NCBI RefSeq assembly: GCF_002119685.1
Contig: NZ_CP021108.1
Coordinates: forward strand, 372,001 to 436,000
DNA from: Bordetella genomosp. 8
GTDB taxonomy: Bacteria > Pseudomonadota > Gammaproteobacteria > Burkholderiales > Burkholderiaceae_B
Direction of reading: 5' to 3'
Length of the DNA stretch: 64,000 bases
Each line of letters begins with the position of its first letter. Position 1 is the first letter of the stretch. This document shows, in pieces, positions 43,320-52,907 of the stretch. Below the pieces are notes generated by a model, which saw nothing but the letters and a program-made list of their open reading frames with translations, made no database searches and was not told the origin of the DNA. The translations under genes and the position numbers were made by a program.

Positions 43320-44876
43320 TCAACGCTGCGCCACGGGCTGGCCGGCCGGGGCGCGCGGCGCCGGATTCGCATCCGCCGTCGCGTTGGCCGCCGAATTGGC
43401 CGCCTGTTGCGCCTGCTCGGTGTCCAGTCCCCAGCCGCCGCCCAGCGCGCGGATCAGGTTGACCGTCGAGCGTGCGCGTTCGCCGTCCAGCTGCACCGAC
43501 ACGCGCTGCTGCGTCAGCACCGTGCGGTCGGAGTCGATCACGTCCAGATAGCTGATCGACCCTTCCTTGTACTGCGTGTGCGACAGCTGCGCGGCACGTG
43601 CCGAAGACTGCACCGCGCGATCCTGCGCCTGGGTCTGCTCGCCCAGGATGCGCAGGTTCGCCAGGTTGTCCTCGACTTCGCGGAAGGCGCCCAGCACCGT
43701 CTGCCGGTAGTTGGCGACGTCCTCCTCATAGACCGCGCGGGCGCGGTCCAGGCCGGCTTGCCGGCGCCCGGCGTCGAAGATGGGCAGGCTCAGCATCGCG
43801 CCCGTCAGCGGACCCAGCAGGAAGGTGCGGCTCGACCATTCGAACAGGTTGCCCAGTTCCGACGATTCGTAGCCGGCGTAGCCGGTGATGTTCAACTGCG
43901 GGAAGAAGGCCGCGCGTGCCGCGCCGATGCGATCGTTGGCGGCGGCCATGGCGCGTTCGGCCGCGGTGATGTCGGGACGGCGCTCCAGCAGCGACGACGG
44001 CAGGCCAGCCGGCACGTCGATGGCGATGCGCGACAGCGGGTTGGCCGGCAGTGCGAATTCCGCCGGCGCCTTGCCCAGCAGCACGGCGAGCGCATGTTCG
44101 GACTGCGCACGGCGGCGATCGATGCCCAGCGCCTCGGATTGCGCGGAAGCCAGTTCCGAACGGGCGCGCGCCACGTCCAGTTCGCTGATGTCACCCGCGT
44201 TGTAGCGGCGTTCCACCAGGTCCAGCGTCTGCTGGCGCAGTTCCAGCGTGCGGTCGTAGATCTTCCGTTCCGCATCCAGCTCGCGGACGATGAAATAGTT
44301 TTCCGCGACGTCGGCCTGCAGGGCCAGGTGCACGGAGCGCAGCAAGGCTTCGCTTTGCTGCGCGTCGGCCGTGGCCGCATCGACGGTCGACGAGACGCGG
44401 CCGAACAGGTCCGCCTCGTACGACACGCCCAGTTGGCCGCGCCACAGGGTCGTGCTGGTCGCGGGACCGCCGTCAGGCAGGCCTTGCGAGGCCGGCGATG
44501 CACGCTGGCGCGTGGGGCCGAAATTGGCGGTGACCTCGGGGAACAGGCCGGAACGCGTCTGCCGTTGCAGCGCGCGCGCCTGCGTCAGCCGCGCGGCGGC
44601 GGCCTTCAGGTTCTGGTTGGCGTCGGCGGCCTGGCTTTCCAGGGCATTCAGCGTCTCATCGTTGAACACTTTCCACCATTCGCCGCGCAGCACGGCCTCG
44701 GACGGCTGCGCGGTTTTCCATTGCCCGGCCTGGTCGGCCGGCAGCGCTTCCTTGAAGGCCGCCGTCACGGGCGCCGTGGGACGCTGGTAGTCCGGCGTCA
44801 GCGAGCAGCCCGCCAGTATCGTCGCCGTCAGTATCGACAGGGCGAAGCGGTTCAGGGTTTTTGTGCGGGACTTCAT
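43320..44876 (-). CDS. Outer-membrane efflux lipoprotein, OprM/OprN (NodT) family
   Basis: 518 residues. Signal peptide with lipobox LAGC (Cys about 24), then the two-fold outer membrane factor repeat: ANQNLKAAAARLTQARALQR, ERRYNAGDISELDVARARSE and LERRPDITAAERAMAAANDR, SHTQYKEGSISYLDVIDSDR. It forms the trimeric exit duct of the pump encoded just upstream (19 bases after the RND gene). ATG 44885 is an alternative start three codons earlier. Confidence 0.93.
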   Translation of the reverse strand: MKSRTKTLNRFALSILTATILAGCSLTPDYQRPTAPVTAAFKEALPADQAGQWKTAQPSEAVLRGEWWKVFNDETLNALESQAADANQNLKAAAARLTQARALQRQTRSGLFPEVTANFGPTRQRASPASQGLPDGGPATSTTLWRGQLGVSYEADLFGRVSSTVDAATADAQQSEALLRSVHLALQADVAENYFIVRELDAERKIYDRTLELRQQTLDLVERRYNAGDISELDVARARSELASAQSEALGIDRRRAQSEHALAVLLGKAPAEFALPANPLSRIAIDVPAGLPSSLLERRPDITAAERAMAAANDRIGAARAAFFPQLNITGYAGYESSELGNLFEWSSRTFLLGPLTGAMLSLPIFDAGRRQAGLDRARAVYEEDVANYRQTVLGAFREVEDNLANLRILGEQTQAQDRAVQSSARAAQLSHTQYKEGSISYLDVIDSDRTVLTQQRVSVQLDGERARSTVNLIRALGGGWGLDTEQAQQAANSAANATADANPAPRAPAGQPVAQR

Positions 44877-44895
44877 GTCTGTCATCCAGTTCGAT

Positions 44896-47800
44896 TTATT
44901 CGGCGCCCGGCACCGGTTGATGGCCGTGGGCCGGGGCGGATGCATGCGGTGCGGTCGCCGGCGCTTCATGCTTGCCGGCCGAGTGCAGCGGCGCCGGGAA
45001 GAGCTTGCGCAGCGTCACGTAGAAGACCGGCGTCAGGAACAGGCCGAACAGCGTCACCCCCAGCATGCCGAAGAACACCGCGATACCCATGGCATGGCGC
45101 ATTTCGGAACCCGCGCCGGACGAGAACACCAGCGGCACCACGCCCATGATGAAGGCGATGGACGTCATCAGGATGGGGCGCAGACGCAGACGGCAGGCTT
45201 CCACCGCCGCATCGAAGGCGTTGCGGCCCTGCATCTCCAGCTCGCGGGCGAATTCCACGATAAGGATGGCGTTCTTGCATGCCAGCCCCACCAGCACCAT
45301 CAGGCCGATCTGCGTGAAGATGTTGTTGTCGCCGCGTGTCAGCCACACGCCCGCCAAGGCCGCCAGGATGCTCATGGGCACGATCAGGATGACCGCCAGC
45401 GGCAGGGTCAGGCTTTCGTACATGGCGGCCAGCACCAGGAACACCAGCAGCACGCTGATGGGGAACACCCAGATACCCGCATTGCCGGCCAGGATCTGCT
45501 GGTAGGTCAGGTCGGTCCATTCGAACTTGATGCCGCGTGGCAGGGTTTCCGCCGCGATGCGTTCCGCCGCTTCCTTGGCCTGGTCGGACGAGTAGCCCGG
45601 CGCCGGACCGCCGTTGATGTCGGCGGCCGTGTAGCCGTTGTAGCGAACCACCATCTCGGGCCCGTAGGTCTGCGTCACGCGCACCAGCGACGACAGCGGC
45701 ACCATATCCCCCGCGGCGTTGCGGGTCTTCAGCAGGCCGATGTCCTCGGCGCGGGCGCGGAACGGCGCATCCGCCTGGGCGCGCACCTGGAATACGCGGC
45801 CGAACCGGTTGAAGTCGTTCACGTACAGCGAGCCCAGGTAGATCTGCATGGTGTCGAACACGTCCGTCACCCGCACGCCCAATTGCTTGGCCTTGACGCG
45901 GTCCAGGTCGACGTCCAGCTGCGGCACGTTGATCTGGTAGTTCGAGAACGACGGTCCCAGCTCGGGCGCCTTGGCGGCGGCCGCGACGAAGGCCTGCGTG
46001 GCGCGATCCAGTGCCTCGTAGCCCAGCGCGCCGCGGTCCTCGATCTGCAGCTTGAAGCCACCCAGCGTGCCCAGGCCCATCACGGGCGGGGGCGGGAATA
46101 CCGCGATGAAGGCGTCCTTCACCCCGCCGAACTTCTGGTTCAGCGACGCGGCGATCTTGTCGGCCGGCAGGCCGGCGGCAACGCGCTCCTCGAACGGCTT
46201 CAGCGTCACGAACACGATGCCGGCGCTGGAGCTGTTGGTGAAGCCGTTGATCGACAGGCCGGGGAAGGACACGGCGTGGTCGACGCCCGGTTCCTTCATG
46301 GCGATGTCGCCCATGCGGCGGATCACGTCTTCCGTGCGGTCCAGCGACGCGCCGGTCGGCAACTGGGCGAAGCCCACCAGGTATTGCTTGTCCTGCGCGG
46401 GCACGAAACCGCCGGGCACGATGTACGAGATGCCTACGGTGCCGGCCAGCAGGATGGCGTACACCACCAGGCTGACGGACTTGCGCTTCATGACGCCGCC
46501 GACATTGCTGGAATAGCCTTCCGACGCGCGATTGAACACGCGGTTGAACCAGGCGAAGAAGCGGCCCAGCACCTTGTTCATCGCCCGCGTCAGCCAATCG
46601 GGCTCGGCGTCATGGCCTTTCAGCAGCAGGGCGGCCAGGGCCGGCGACAGCGTCAGCGAGTTGAAGGCCGAGATCACGGTGGAAATCGTGATCGTCATGG
46701 CGAACTGCTTGTAGAACTGCCCGGTCAGGCCGGTCATGAAGGCCAGCGGCACGAACACCGCGGCCAGCGTCGCGGCGATGGCGATGATGGGTCCGCTGAC
46801 CTCGCGCATGGCCCGATAGGTCGCGTCCCGCGGCGACAGCCCGGCGGCGATGTTCCGCTCGACGTTTTCCACCACCACGATGGCGTCGTCCACCACGATA
46901 CCGATGGCCAGCACCATGCCGAACAGCGACAAGGCGTTGATCGAATAGCCGAAGGCCAGCAGCAGCGAGAATGTCCCGATGATGGAAACCGGCACGGCCA
47001 GCAGCGGGATCAGCGACGCGCGCCAGGTCTGCAGGAACACGATCACCACGATCACGACCAGCGCGATGGCTTCGAGCAGGGTATGCACCACCGCTTCGAT
47101 ACTGGCCCGCACGAACTGCGTGGGGTCGTACACCACGTCGTACTTCACCGACGGCGGGAAGTCGGCCGACAGTTCCTTCATGGCGGCGCGCACCTGGGCG
47201 GACACGTCCAGCGCGTTGGCGCCCGGCGCCTGCATGATGCCCAGCGCGACGGCGGGCTTGTTGTCCAGCAGGGACCGCAGGCCGTATTCGGCGGCGTCCA
47301 GCTCGACGCGCGCCACGTCCGACAGGCGTACCACGCCGCCATCGGGCGAGGTCTTCAGGATGATGTTCTTGAATTCCTCTTCGCTGGCCAGCCGGCCCTG
47401 CGTGTTGACGTTCAGCTGCAGGGGGACGTTGGACATCGTGGGCGACTGGCCGATCACGCCGGCCGCCACCTGGACGTTCTGCTCGCGGATCGCATTGACC
47501 ACGTCGGTGGCCGTCATGCCCAGCTGCGCCACCTTCTGCGGATCCAGCCAGATGCGCATGGAATAGTCGCCCGAGCCCCACAGCTGCACGTCGCCCACGC
47601 CGGTGATGCGCGACAGCCGGTCCTTGACGTTCAGCACCGCGTAGTTGCGCAGGTACGTCATGTCATAGCGGTTGTCCGGCGAGATCAGGTGCACCACCAG
47701 GGTCAGCGTGGGCGAGCTCTTGGCGGTGGTCACGCCCAGGCGCTGCACGTCGTCGGGCAGGCGCGGCAGCGCCTGCGACACGCGGTTCTGCACCAGCTGC

Positions 47801-48117
47801 TGCGCCTTGTCCGGGTCCACGCCCAGCTTGAAATAGACCGTCAGCGTCATATTGCCGTCGCTGTTGGCCTGCGCCTGCATGTACAGCATGTTTTCGACGC
47901 CGTTGATCTGCTCTTCCAGCGGCGCGGCCACGGTTTCGGCGATCACCTTGGGGTTGGCGCCGGGATATTGCGCATGCACCACCACGGATGGCGGCACGAC
48001 TTCGGGGTACTCGGATATCGGCAGCTGGAACATGGCCAGTATCCCGGCCAGCAGTATCAGCACCGACAACACGCCCGCGAAGATCGGGCGGTCGATGAAG
48101 AATTTGGATATGTTCAT
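44896..48117 (-). CDS. RND multidrug efflux permease (HAE1 family, MexF/OqxB type)
   Basis: 1073 residues, twelve transmembrane helices with two large periplasmic loops. It starts MNISKFFIDRPIFAGVLSVL and has FQLPISEYPEVVPPSVVVHA, the signature of MexF/OqxB/BpeF rather than AcrB. The proton-relay Asp pair lies in GIVVDDAIVVVENVERN. The C-terminus is an Ala/Pro/His-rich tail. Middle gene of the three-gene operon (adaptor 23 bases upstream, outer-membrane factor 19 bases downstream). MexEF-type pumps export chloramphenicol, quinolones and trimethoprim; the substrate range here is inferred. Confidence 0.95.
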   Translation of the reverse strand: MNISKFFIDRPIFAGVLSVLILLAGILAMFQLPISEYPEVVPPSVVVHAQYPGANPKVIAETVAAPLEEQINGVENMLYMQAQANSDGNMTLTVYFKLGVDPDKAQQLVQNRVSQALPRLPDDVQRLGVTTAKSSPTLTLVVHLISPDNRYDMTYLRNYAVLNVKDRLSRITGVGDVQLWGSGDYSMRIWLDPQKVAQLGMTATDVVNAIREQNVQVAAGVIGQSPTMSNVPLQLNVNTQGRLASEEEFKNIILKTSPDGGVVRLSDVARVELDAAEYGLRSLLDNKPAVALGIMQAPGANALDVSAQVRAAMKELSADFPPSVKYDVVYDPTQFVRASIEAVVHTLLEAIALVVIVVIVFLQTWRASLIPLLAVPVSIIGTFSLLLAFGYSINALSLFGMVLAIGIVVDDAIVVVENVERNIAAGLSPRDATYRAMREVSGPIIAIAATLAAVFVPLAFMTGLTGQFYKQFAMTITISTVISAFNSLTLSPALAALLLKGHDAEPDWLTRAMNKVLGRFFAWFNRVFNRASEGYSSNVGGVMKRKSVSLVVYAILLAGTVGISYIVPGGFVPAQDKQYLVGFAQLPTGASLDRTEDVIRRMGDIAMKEPGVDHAVSFPGLSINGFTNSSSAGIVFVTLKPFEERVAAGLPADKIAASLNQKFGGVKDAFIAVFPPPPVMGLGTLGGFKLQIEDRGALGYEALDRATQAFVAAAAKAPELGPSFSNYQINVPQLDVDLDRVKAKQLGVRVTDVFDTMQIYLGSLYVNDFNRFGRVFQVRAQADAPFRARAEDIGLLKTRNAAGDMVPLSSLVRVTQTYGPEMVVRYNGYTAADINGGPAPGYSSDQAKEAAERIAAETLPRGIKFEWTDLTYQQILAGNAGIWVFPISVLLVFLVLAAMYESLTLPLAVILIVPMSILAALAGVWLTRGDNNIFTQIGLMVLVGLACKNAILIVEFARELEMQGRNAFDAAVEACRLRLRPILMTSIAFIMGVVPLVFSSGAGSEMRHAMGIAVFFGMLGVTLFGLFLTPVFYVTLRKLFPAPLHSAGKHEAPATAPHASAPAHGHQPVPGAE

Positions 48118-48140
48118 GACGCTCTCGGAGGCGGATCAGG

Positions 48141-49346
48141 TCAGGCGGGGTCGGCGGGCGTCTTGGTCTGGCTGGTACGCATCGCGGACTCCAGTCCCGC
48201 CATCGGCACGACGGTGGGCGCGACGGCATCGCCCGGACGCACGCGCTGCAACCCGTTGACGACGATGTGCTCGCCCGGCTTCAGGCCGGCGGTGATGACG
48301 CGCAGGCCGTCCTGCGACGCACCCAGCTGCACCTCGCGGTACTGCACGTGGTTCTGGCCGTCCACCACCATGACGAAGCGCTTGCTCTGGTCGGTGCCCA
48401 GCGCGCGTTCGTCGATCAGGATGGCGTTGTGCGGGTTGCCGCCGCCCAGGCGGATGCGGGCATACAGCCCGGGCACCAGGGTGCCGTCGCCATTTTCGAA
48501 GGTGGCGCGCACGCGGATGGTGCCGGAGCCGGTGTCCAGCCGGTTGTCGACGTACTGGACGTTGCCGCGGCGCGAATAGCCGTCTTCATTGGCCAGGCCC
48601 ATGAACACCGGCACCGGCGCGCCCTTGCCGGTGCGTGCCGGGTTGACGTACTTCAGGAAGCTCTGTTCGTCGACGTCGAAGGAGGCGTACATGGGATCCA
48701 CGGACACCAGCGTCGTCAGCGGCGTGGACGCCGCGCCGGCGGCGACCAGGTTGCCCACCGTCACTTCGGCGCGCGAGACGCGGCCCGACACGGGCGCCAC
48801 GATGTGCGTGTAGCCCAGGTTCAGGCGGGCGATTTCCAGCGCGGCCTGGGCCGCCTTCAGGTTGGCGGCCGCTTCGCGCGCATCGTTCTGCTTCTGTTCG
48901 AAGTCGCGGCGGGCGATCGCGTTGTCGGCGATCAGCCGCTGAGCCCGGGCCTGCTCGGACGACGTATAGGCCACGCGGGCCTTGGCGCCGGCCAGGTTGG
49001 CTTCCGCGCGGTCGACCTCGGCCTGGTAGGGCAGGGGGTCGATGGTGAAGAGCTCATCGCCCTTGCGCACCAGGCTGCCGTCCTTGAAGTGCACGGCCAC
49101 CAGGGTGCCGGACACGCGCGGGCGGATTTCCACGCGGTCAACGGCTTCCAGGCGTCCGGAATAGCTCTGCCAGTCCGTGATGGAGCGTTCCACGACCTCG
49201 GCGACGTCCACGGGCGCCGCGGGCGGGGCGCCGGCCGCCGTGGCGGTGTTGGTCCCATGGCCCCGGACCAGGACGATACCGCCGGCGATGGCGATGACAA
49301 CGGCGAAGGTGGCCGCCAATGCGTAGCGACTGCGCAACACAGACAT
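48141..49346 (-). CDS. RND efflux periplasmic adaptor (MexE type)
   Basis: 401 residues. An N-terminal signal/anchor (7-30) is followed by the lipoyl/barrel-sandwich hybrid (RVSGTLVAVHFKDGSLVRKG), a coiled-coil hairpin (about 105-175; SSEQARAQRLIADNAIARRD) and beta-barrel and membrane-proximal domains (GTIRVRATFENGDGTLVPG). No lipobox. First gene of the efflux operon, divergent from a LysR regulator with 403 bases between start codons. Confidence 0.94.
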   Translation of the reverse strand: MSVLRSRYALAATFAVVIAIAGGIVLVRGHGTNTATAAGAPPAAPVDVAEVVERSITDWQSYSGRLEAVDRVEIRPRVSGTLVAVHFKDGSLVRKGDELFTIDPLPYQAEVDRAEANLAGAKARVAYTSSEQARAQRLIADNAIARRDFEQKQNDAREAAANLKAAQAALEIARLNLGYTHIVAPVSGRVSRAEVTVGNLVAAGAASTPLTTLVSVDPMYASFDVDEQSFLKYVNPARTGKGAPVPVFMGLANEDGYSRRGNVQYVDNRLDTGSGTIRVRATFENGDGTLVPGLYARIRLGGGNPHNAILIDERALGTDQSKRFVMVVDGQNHVQYREVQLGASQDGLRVITAGLKPGEHIVVNGLQRVRPGDAVAPTVVPMAGLESAMRTSQTKTPADPA

Positions 49347-49644
49347 GAGGATCCTCTTTCTTAGGGATACGGCGGACGTGGCGAACGAATCCCCGGTGCG
49401 CGACGGCGGCGCGGATCACGGAAACCGGGCTGGCGATGCCCGGTTGGCGGCGGGTGCCGCCCTGACGCTGGTTTTTATCGTTGTCCACGCCTGGGCGTGG
49501 CTTGCCGGCCGGCCGGTCCTTGGCGAAAACCGGTCTGGCGCGGCGCGCGTCCGTGACGGAGGGCTGGGGAAGCGGGCCGCCGGGGAGCCGGCGGCCGGTC
49601 TGGCCAATTCCACCGAATTAATCGGAATGACGGCATTCTGGCTG
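49347..49644. other. Upstream region of the efflux operon
   Basis: About 300 bases between the adaptor gene and the LysR promoter. GC-rich, no gene and no clear sigma-70 promoter for the operon on the minus strand; a LysR activator may be required. Confidence 0.4.
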
Positions 49645-49673
49645 TTTTGTCTGGCCGAATAAATATCTATACT
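49645..49673 (+). promoter_or_regulatory. Candidate promoter of the LysR gene next to the efflux operon
   Basis: TTTTGT (49645-49650), 17-base spacer, TATACT (49668-49673), about 70 bases before the ATG at 49750. It lies in a short AT-rich island that contrasts with the surroundings. Confidence 0.5.
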
Positions 49674-49697
49674 CGAACAACTCTATTCGGCGAGTTC

Positions 49698-49713
49698 GAA
49701 CAATTATTTGTTC
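49698..49713. promoter_or_regulatory. Operator-like palindrome in the LysR/efflux intergenic region
   Basis: GAACAATTATTTGTTC: six-base perfect arms around TTAT. A related CGAACAA word also occurs at 49674-49680. It sits downstream of the LysR promoter candidate, as expected for autoregulation. Confidence 0.55.
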
Positions 49714-49749
49714 ATAATGCCGTCACACCAGATTCCCTCGAGGCCATCC

Positions 49750-50796
49750 ATGGATCGTTTTCAGGCCATGCAGGTATTCGTCAGGGTCGTCGACGCGAAC
49801 AGCTTCACCCGCGCCGCGGATCACTTGGCACTGCCGCGCACCACCGTCACCACGATTATCCAGAATCTTGAAAAACTGCTGAACGTGCGGTTGTTGAACC
49901 GCACCACGCGGCGGCTCAGCCTGACCCCCGACGGGGCGGCCTATTATGAACGCTGCGTCCGCATCCTGGCCGACGTCGAAGAAGCCGAAGCGGCGTTCAT
50001 GGATGCATCCAGGCGTCCACGCGGCAAGCTGCGCATCGATACGCCCGCGGCGATCGGCCGGCTGATCCTGATACCGTCGCTCTGCGAATTCCACGAGCGC
50101 TATCCCGACATCGAGCTGGTGATCGGCATGGGCGACCGCCCTGTGGACCTGGTGCAGGAGGCCGTCGACTGCGTGATCCGCGTGGGCGAACTCCAGGATT
50201 CCAGCATGGTCGCGCGCCGCATCGGCATGTTCGAAGGCATCACCTGCGGCGCGCCGGACTACATCGCGTCGCACGGCGAGCCGCAGACGCTGGAAGACCT
50301 GGTGGACCACGTCGCCGTGCATTATTTCTCCAGCCGCACGGGCCGCGTCATCGACTGGGATTTCATGGTCGACAACGAAGCCGTGGAAGTCAAGATGCGC
50401 GGCGTCGTCTCGGTGAACGACGCCGATGCCTACATGGCCTGCGGGCTGCAGGGCTTCGGCCTGATCCAGCCGCCGCGCTATATGGCCTTGCCCTATCTGC
50501 AGAGCGGCGCGCTGAAGGAAGTCCTGCCGGCCTGGAAACCCAAGCCCATGCCCATTTCGGTGGTCTATCCGCACAATCGGCACCTGTCGCCCAAGGTGCG
50601 CGCTTTCACGGACTGGGCGGCCGAGATCTTCGGCCGCTGCCCGCTGCTCAGCGGCCGCGGCGACGCCATCGACAGCGAATGCACGTGGGCGGGCCAGAAG
50701 CCCGCGCTCGCGGATGCGGCCGCCATGGTGGCCGAACGCGCCCCGCACGCGCCGCGTGTCGCGGCCAGGCCGTCGGCGTCCGTCTCGGCGGCGTAG
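49750..50796 (+). CDS. LysR-family regulator, probable regulator of the divergent efflux operon
   Basis: 348 residues from ATG 49750 (GAGG seven bases upstream); earlier in-frame starts exist. N-terminal winged helix (MDRFQAMQVFVRVVDANSFT; RLLNRTTRRLSLTPDGAAYY) and a LysR substrate domain (about 95-300). The last 45 residues are an extra Ala-rich tail not usual for the family. Position opposite an RND operon suggests activation or repression of it. The next LysR gene starts 14 bases after its stop. Confidence 0.9.
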   Translation: MDRFQAMQVFVRVVDANSFTRAADHLALPRTTVTTIIQNLEKLLNVRLLNRTTRRLSLTPDGAAYYERCVRILADVEEAEAAFMDASRRPRGKLRIDTPAAIGRLILIPSLCEFHERYPDIELVIGMGDRPVDLVQEAVDCVIRVGELQDSSMVARRIGMFEGITCGAPDYIASHGEPQTLEDLVDHVAVHYFSSRTGRVIDWDFMVDNEAVEVKMRGVVSVNDADAYMACGLQGFGLIQPPRYMALPYLQSGALKEVLPAWKPKPMPISVVYPHNRHLSPKVRAFTDWAAEIFGRCPLLSGRGDAIDSECTWAGQKPALADAAAMVAERAPHAPRVAARPSASVSAA

Positions 50797-50810
50797 CCGG
50801 CGGGTAGCGG

Positions 50811-51725
50811 GTGAAAGGATCGCGCCTGTCCCTGGCGTCGCTGCGGATCTTCCTGGCCGCGGCGCGCCACCTGAACTTCAGCCGCGCCGCCGAACAGCTG
50901 CACCTGACGCAAAGCGCGGTCAGCAAGCATATCCAGGCGCTGGAAACACGCCTGGGGGCCAGCCTGTTCAAGCGCACCGCCACGGGCTTGCGGCTGACCC
51001 ACGCCGGCGCGCTGTACCTGGAGCGCGTCAGCGCCGCCGTGCGCTTGCTGGACGAGGCCGACGCCGTGGTGGCCCGTCCGGACGCCCGGGTCGCCCTGAA
51101 CATCGCCGTCTCCCCCTCCTTCGCCCAGTTCTGCCTGATTCCGGGACTGCGCGAGTTCTTCGACGCGCACCCTGAAGTCCGCATCAATCTGCGACCCCGC
51201 CTGCTCTACGGGCGCGACAAGGCGGAACGCTTCGACGCCGAAATCCAGCTGCATACCGGCCACATGGCCGGCATGACCACGGAATACCTGTGCGGGCGCG
51301 AAATGGCCCTGGTCGGCGCACCCTCGCTGTTCGCGCGCAACCCCGTGCGCAGCGTGGAGGACCTGGCCGCCGTGCCGCTGCTGAAGCGGGCGCAGCGCGG
51401 CTACGGCTGGGACGAGTGGAAGGCAGACATGGCCCCGGGCTGGCCGGGGCCTGCCGCCACGGCGCCCGAGTACGAAGGCTTTTCGATACTGATGCCCGCG
51501 GTGCTCAATGGCCTGGGCGTGGCCATCGCCCCGCTTTGCATGGTGGCCGAGGCCCTGCGCGCCGGCCAGTTGCAACGGCCATTCGGCGAGTCGGTGGAAG
51601 GCCGCTACGCGTATTACCTGATGCGGCCGCGGCCGGATGTGGGCGGTCCTTACCTGGACGCCTGGTGCGAGTGGATCAGCGCCCGCACCGCTTCCTTGAA
51701 CGACAGCCTGGCAAGCCTGCGCTGA
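50811..51725 (+). CDS. LysR-family regulator (GcvA/AmpR-like)
   Basis: 304 residues from a GTG start. The helix-turn-helix region RHLNFSRAAEQLHLTQSAVSK with IQALETRLGASLFKR and the following LTHAGALYL are characteristic of the GcvA/AmpR branch. It lies between a LysR gene and the Bug-protein/M28-peptidase pair, 198 bases before the latter, and probably regulates that pair. Confidence 0.9.
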   Translation: MKGSRLSLASLRIFLAAARHLNFSRAAEQLHLTQSAVSKHIQALETRLGASLFKRTATGLRLTHAGALYLERVSAAVRLLDEADAVVARPDARVALNIAVSPSFAQFCLIPGLREFFDAHPEVRINLRPRLLYGRDKAERFDAEIQLHTGHMAGMTTEYLCGREMALVGAPSLFARNPVRSVEDLAAVPLLKRAQRGYGWDEWKADMAPGWPGPAATAPEYEGFSILMPAVLNGLGVAIAPLCMVAEALRAGQLQRPFGESVEGRYAYYLMRPRPDVGGPYLDAWCEWISARTASLNDSLASLR

Positions 51726-51923
51726 AGGGCGGCGCCGGTCCCCAGGAAGCAGACCAGCAGAGCAGACCGGTAGCGCCGACGCTACCAGAGCCGCCGCAGC
51801 AAGCCCAGCATTGAGAGGGCCATTCCAGTTTGGAATACCTCATGCTCATACTTCCCTTGCCGGATGGGCCCGTGTCTTTCAGAATGCCCGAAAAGTAACG
51901 TTTCTTTGCCGCGGGGCATCAAT

Positions 51924-52895
51924 ATGAAATTCTTGCAATCCACCTGCGCCGCCGCCGTCCTGGCCGCGGCGACCGTCGCGCCGGCCGGCGCCGCGTATCC
52001 CGAACAGCCTATCAAGGTCATCGTCCCCTACACGGCGGGCGGCAGCTCCGACGTCATCGCACGCGCGATCAGCGACGAGCTCAGCGCCGAACTCGGCCAG
52101 TCTGTCATCGTCGAAAATCGCGCCGGCGCCGGTTCGATGATAGGCACCGCCTACGTAGCCAACGAAAAGCCCGACGGCTACACCCTGCTGCTGGCGGACG
52201 TGCCCTTCACCATCGTGCCTGCCCTCTACGGCGACCGCATCAAGTACAACGCCAAGACCGACTTCGTGCCGGTGTCGCTGCTGGGCCTCTCGCCCATGTA
52301 CCTGTTCGTCAACCCGTCCTTCCCCGTCAAGACCGTGAAGGACCTGGTGGACGCGGCGCGCGCCAAGCCGGGCACGATCTCCATCGGTTCCGGCGGCAAC
52401 GGTTCGCTGACCCACCTGATGGCCGCGCTGTTCATGCTGAACACCGACACCAAGCTGGTCCACATTCCCTACAAGGGCGCATCGGCGTCGGTGAACGACC
52501 TGGCCGGCGGCCAGATCGATACCAGCTTCACCACGATGCCCACCGCCACCGCGCTGTACCAGGGCGGCAAGATCCGGCCCATCGCCGTGTCGGCGCCGCA
52601 GCGGCAAAAGGAAGCTCCCGACGTACCCACCTTCGACGAGGCCGGCGTTCCCAACATGACCGTGCAGAGCTGGTGGGGCCTGGTCGCGCCGTCGCGCACG
52701 CCGGCGCCGGTCCTGGAGAAGCTCAGCGCCGCCATGACCAAGGTCATGCAGTCTCCCAAGGTGCAATCCCGCCTGAACAGCGTGGGCGTCAACCTGCCGC
52801 CGGACACCAGCGCCGCGGCCCTGAAGAACCTGCTCACCGCCGATTTCACGCGCTGGCAGGACGTCGTCAAGCGCGCCAACATCACGTTCGAATAA
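51924..52895 (+). CDS. Tripartite tricarboxylate transporter-type substrate-binding protein (Bug family)
   Basis: 323 residues. Signal peptide MKFLQSTCAAAVLAAATV ending near APAGA, then the Bug signature IKVIVPYTAGGSSDVIARAI, VENRAGAGSMIGTAYVA and HIPYKGASASVNDLAGGQID. These periplasmic receptors bind carboxylates, amino acids or amides and are greatly expanded in Bordetella. No TctAB membrane genes are adjacent. A peptidase gene follows after 12 bases, hinting at a peptide or amidated ligand. Confidence 0.93.
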   Translation: MKFLQSTCAAAVLAAATVAPAGAAYPEQPIKVIVPYTAGGSSDVIARAISDELSAELGQSVIVENRAGAGSMIGTAYVANEKPDGYTLLLADVPFTIVPALYGDRIKYNAKTDFVPVSLLGLSPMYLFVNPSFPVKTVKDLVDAARAKPGTISIGSGGNGSLTHLMAALFMLNTDTKLVHIPYKGASASVNDLAGGQIDTSFTTMPTATALYQGGKIRPIAVSAPQRQKEAPDVPTFDEAGVPNMTVQSWWGLVAPSRTPAPVLEKLSAAMTKVMQSPKVQSRLNSVGVNLPPDTSAAALKNLLTADFTRWQDVVKRANITFE

Positions 52896-52907
52896 GGAAT
52901 GGCCAGC

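Noticed and set aside
44863..48579. A very long plus-strand open frame (over 1200 codons) opposite the RND permease and adaptor
   Set aside because: Its product is His/Arg/Gln-rich low-complexity sequence with no domain; it is the antisense image of a GC-rich real gene with all RND motifs on the minus strand.
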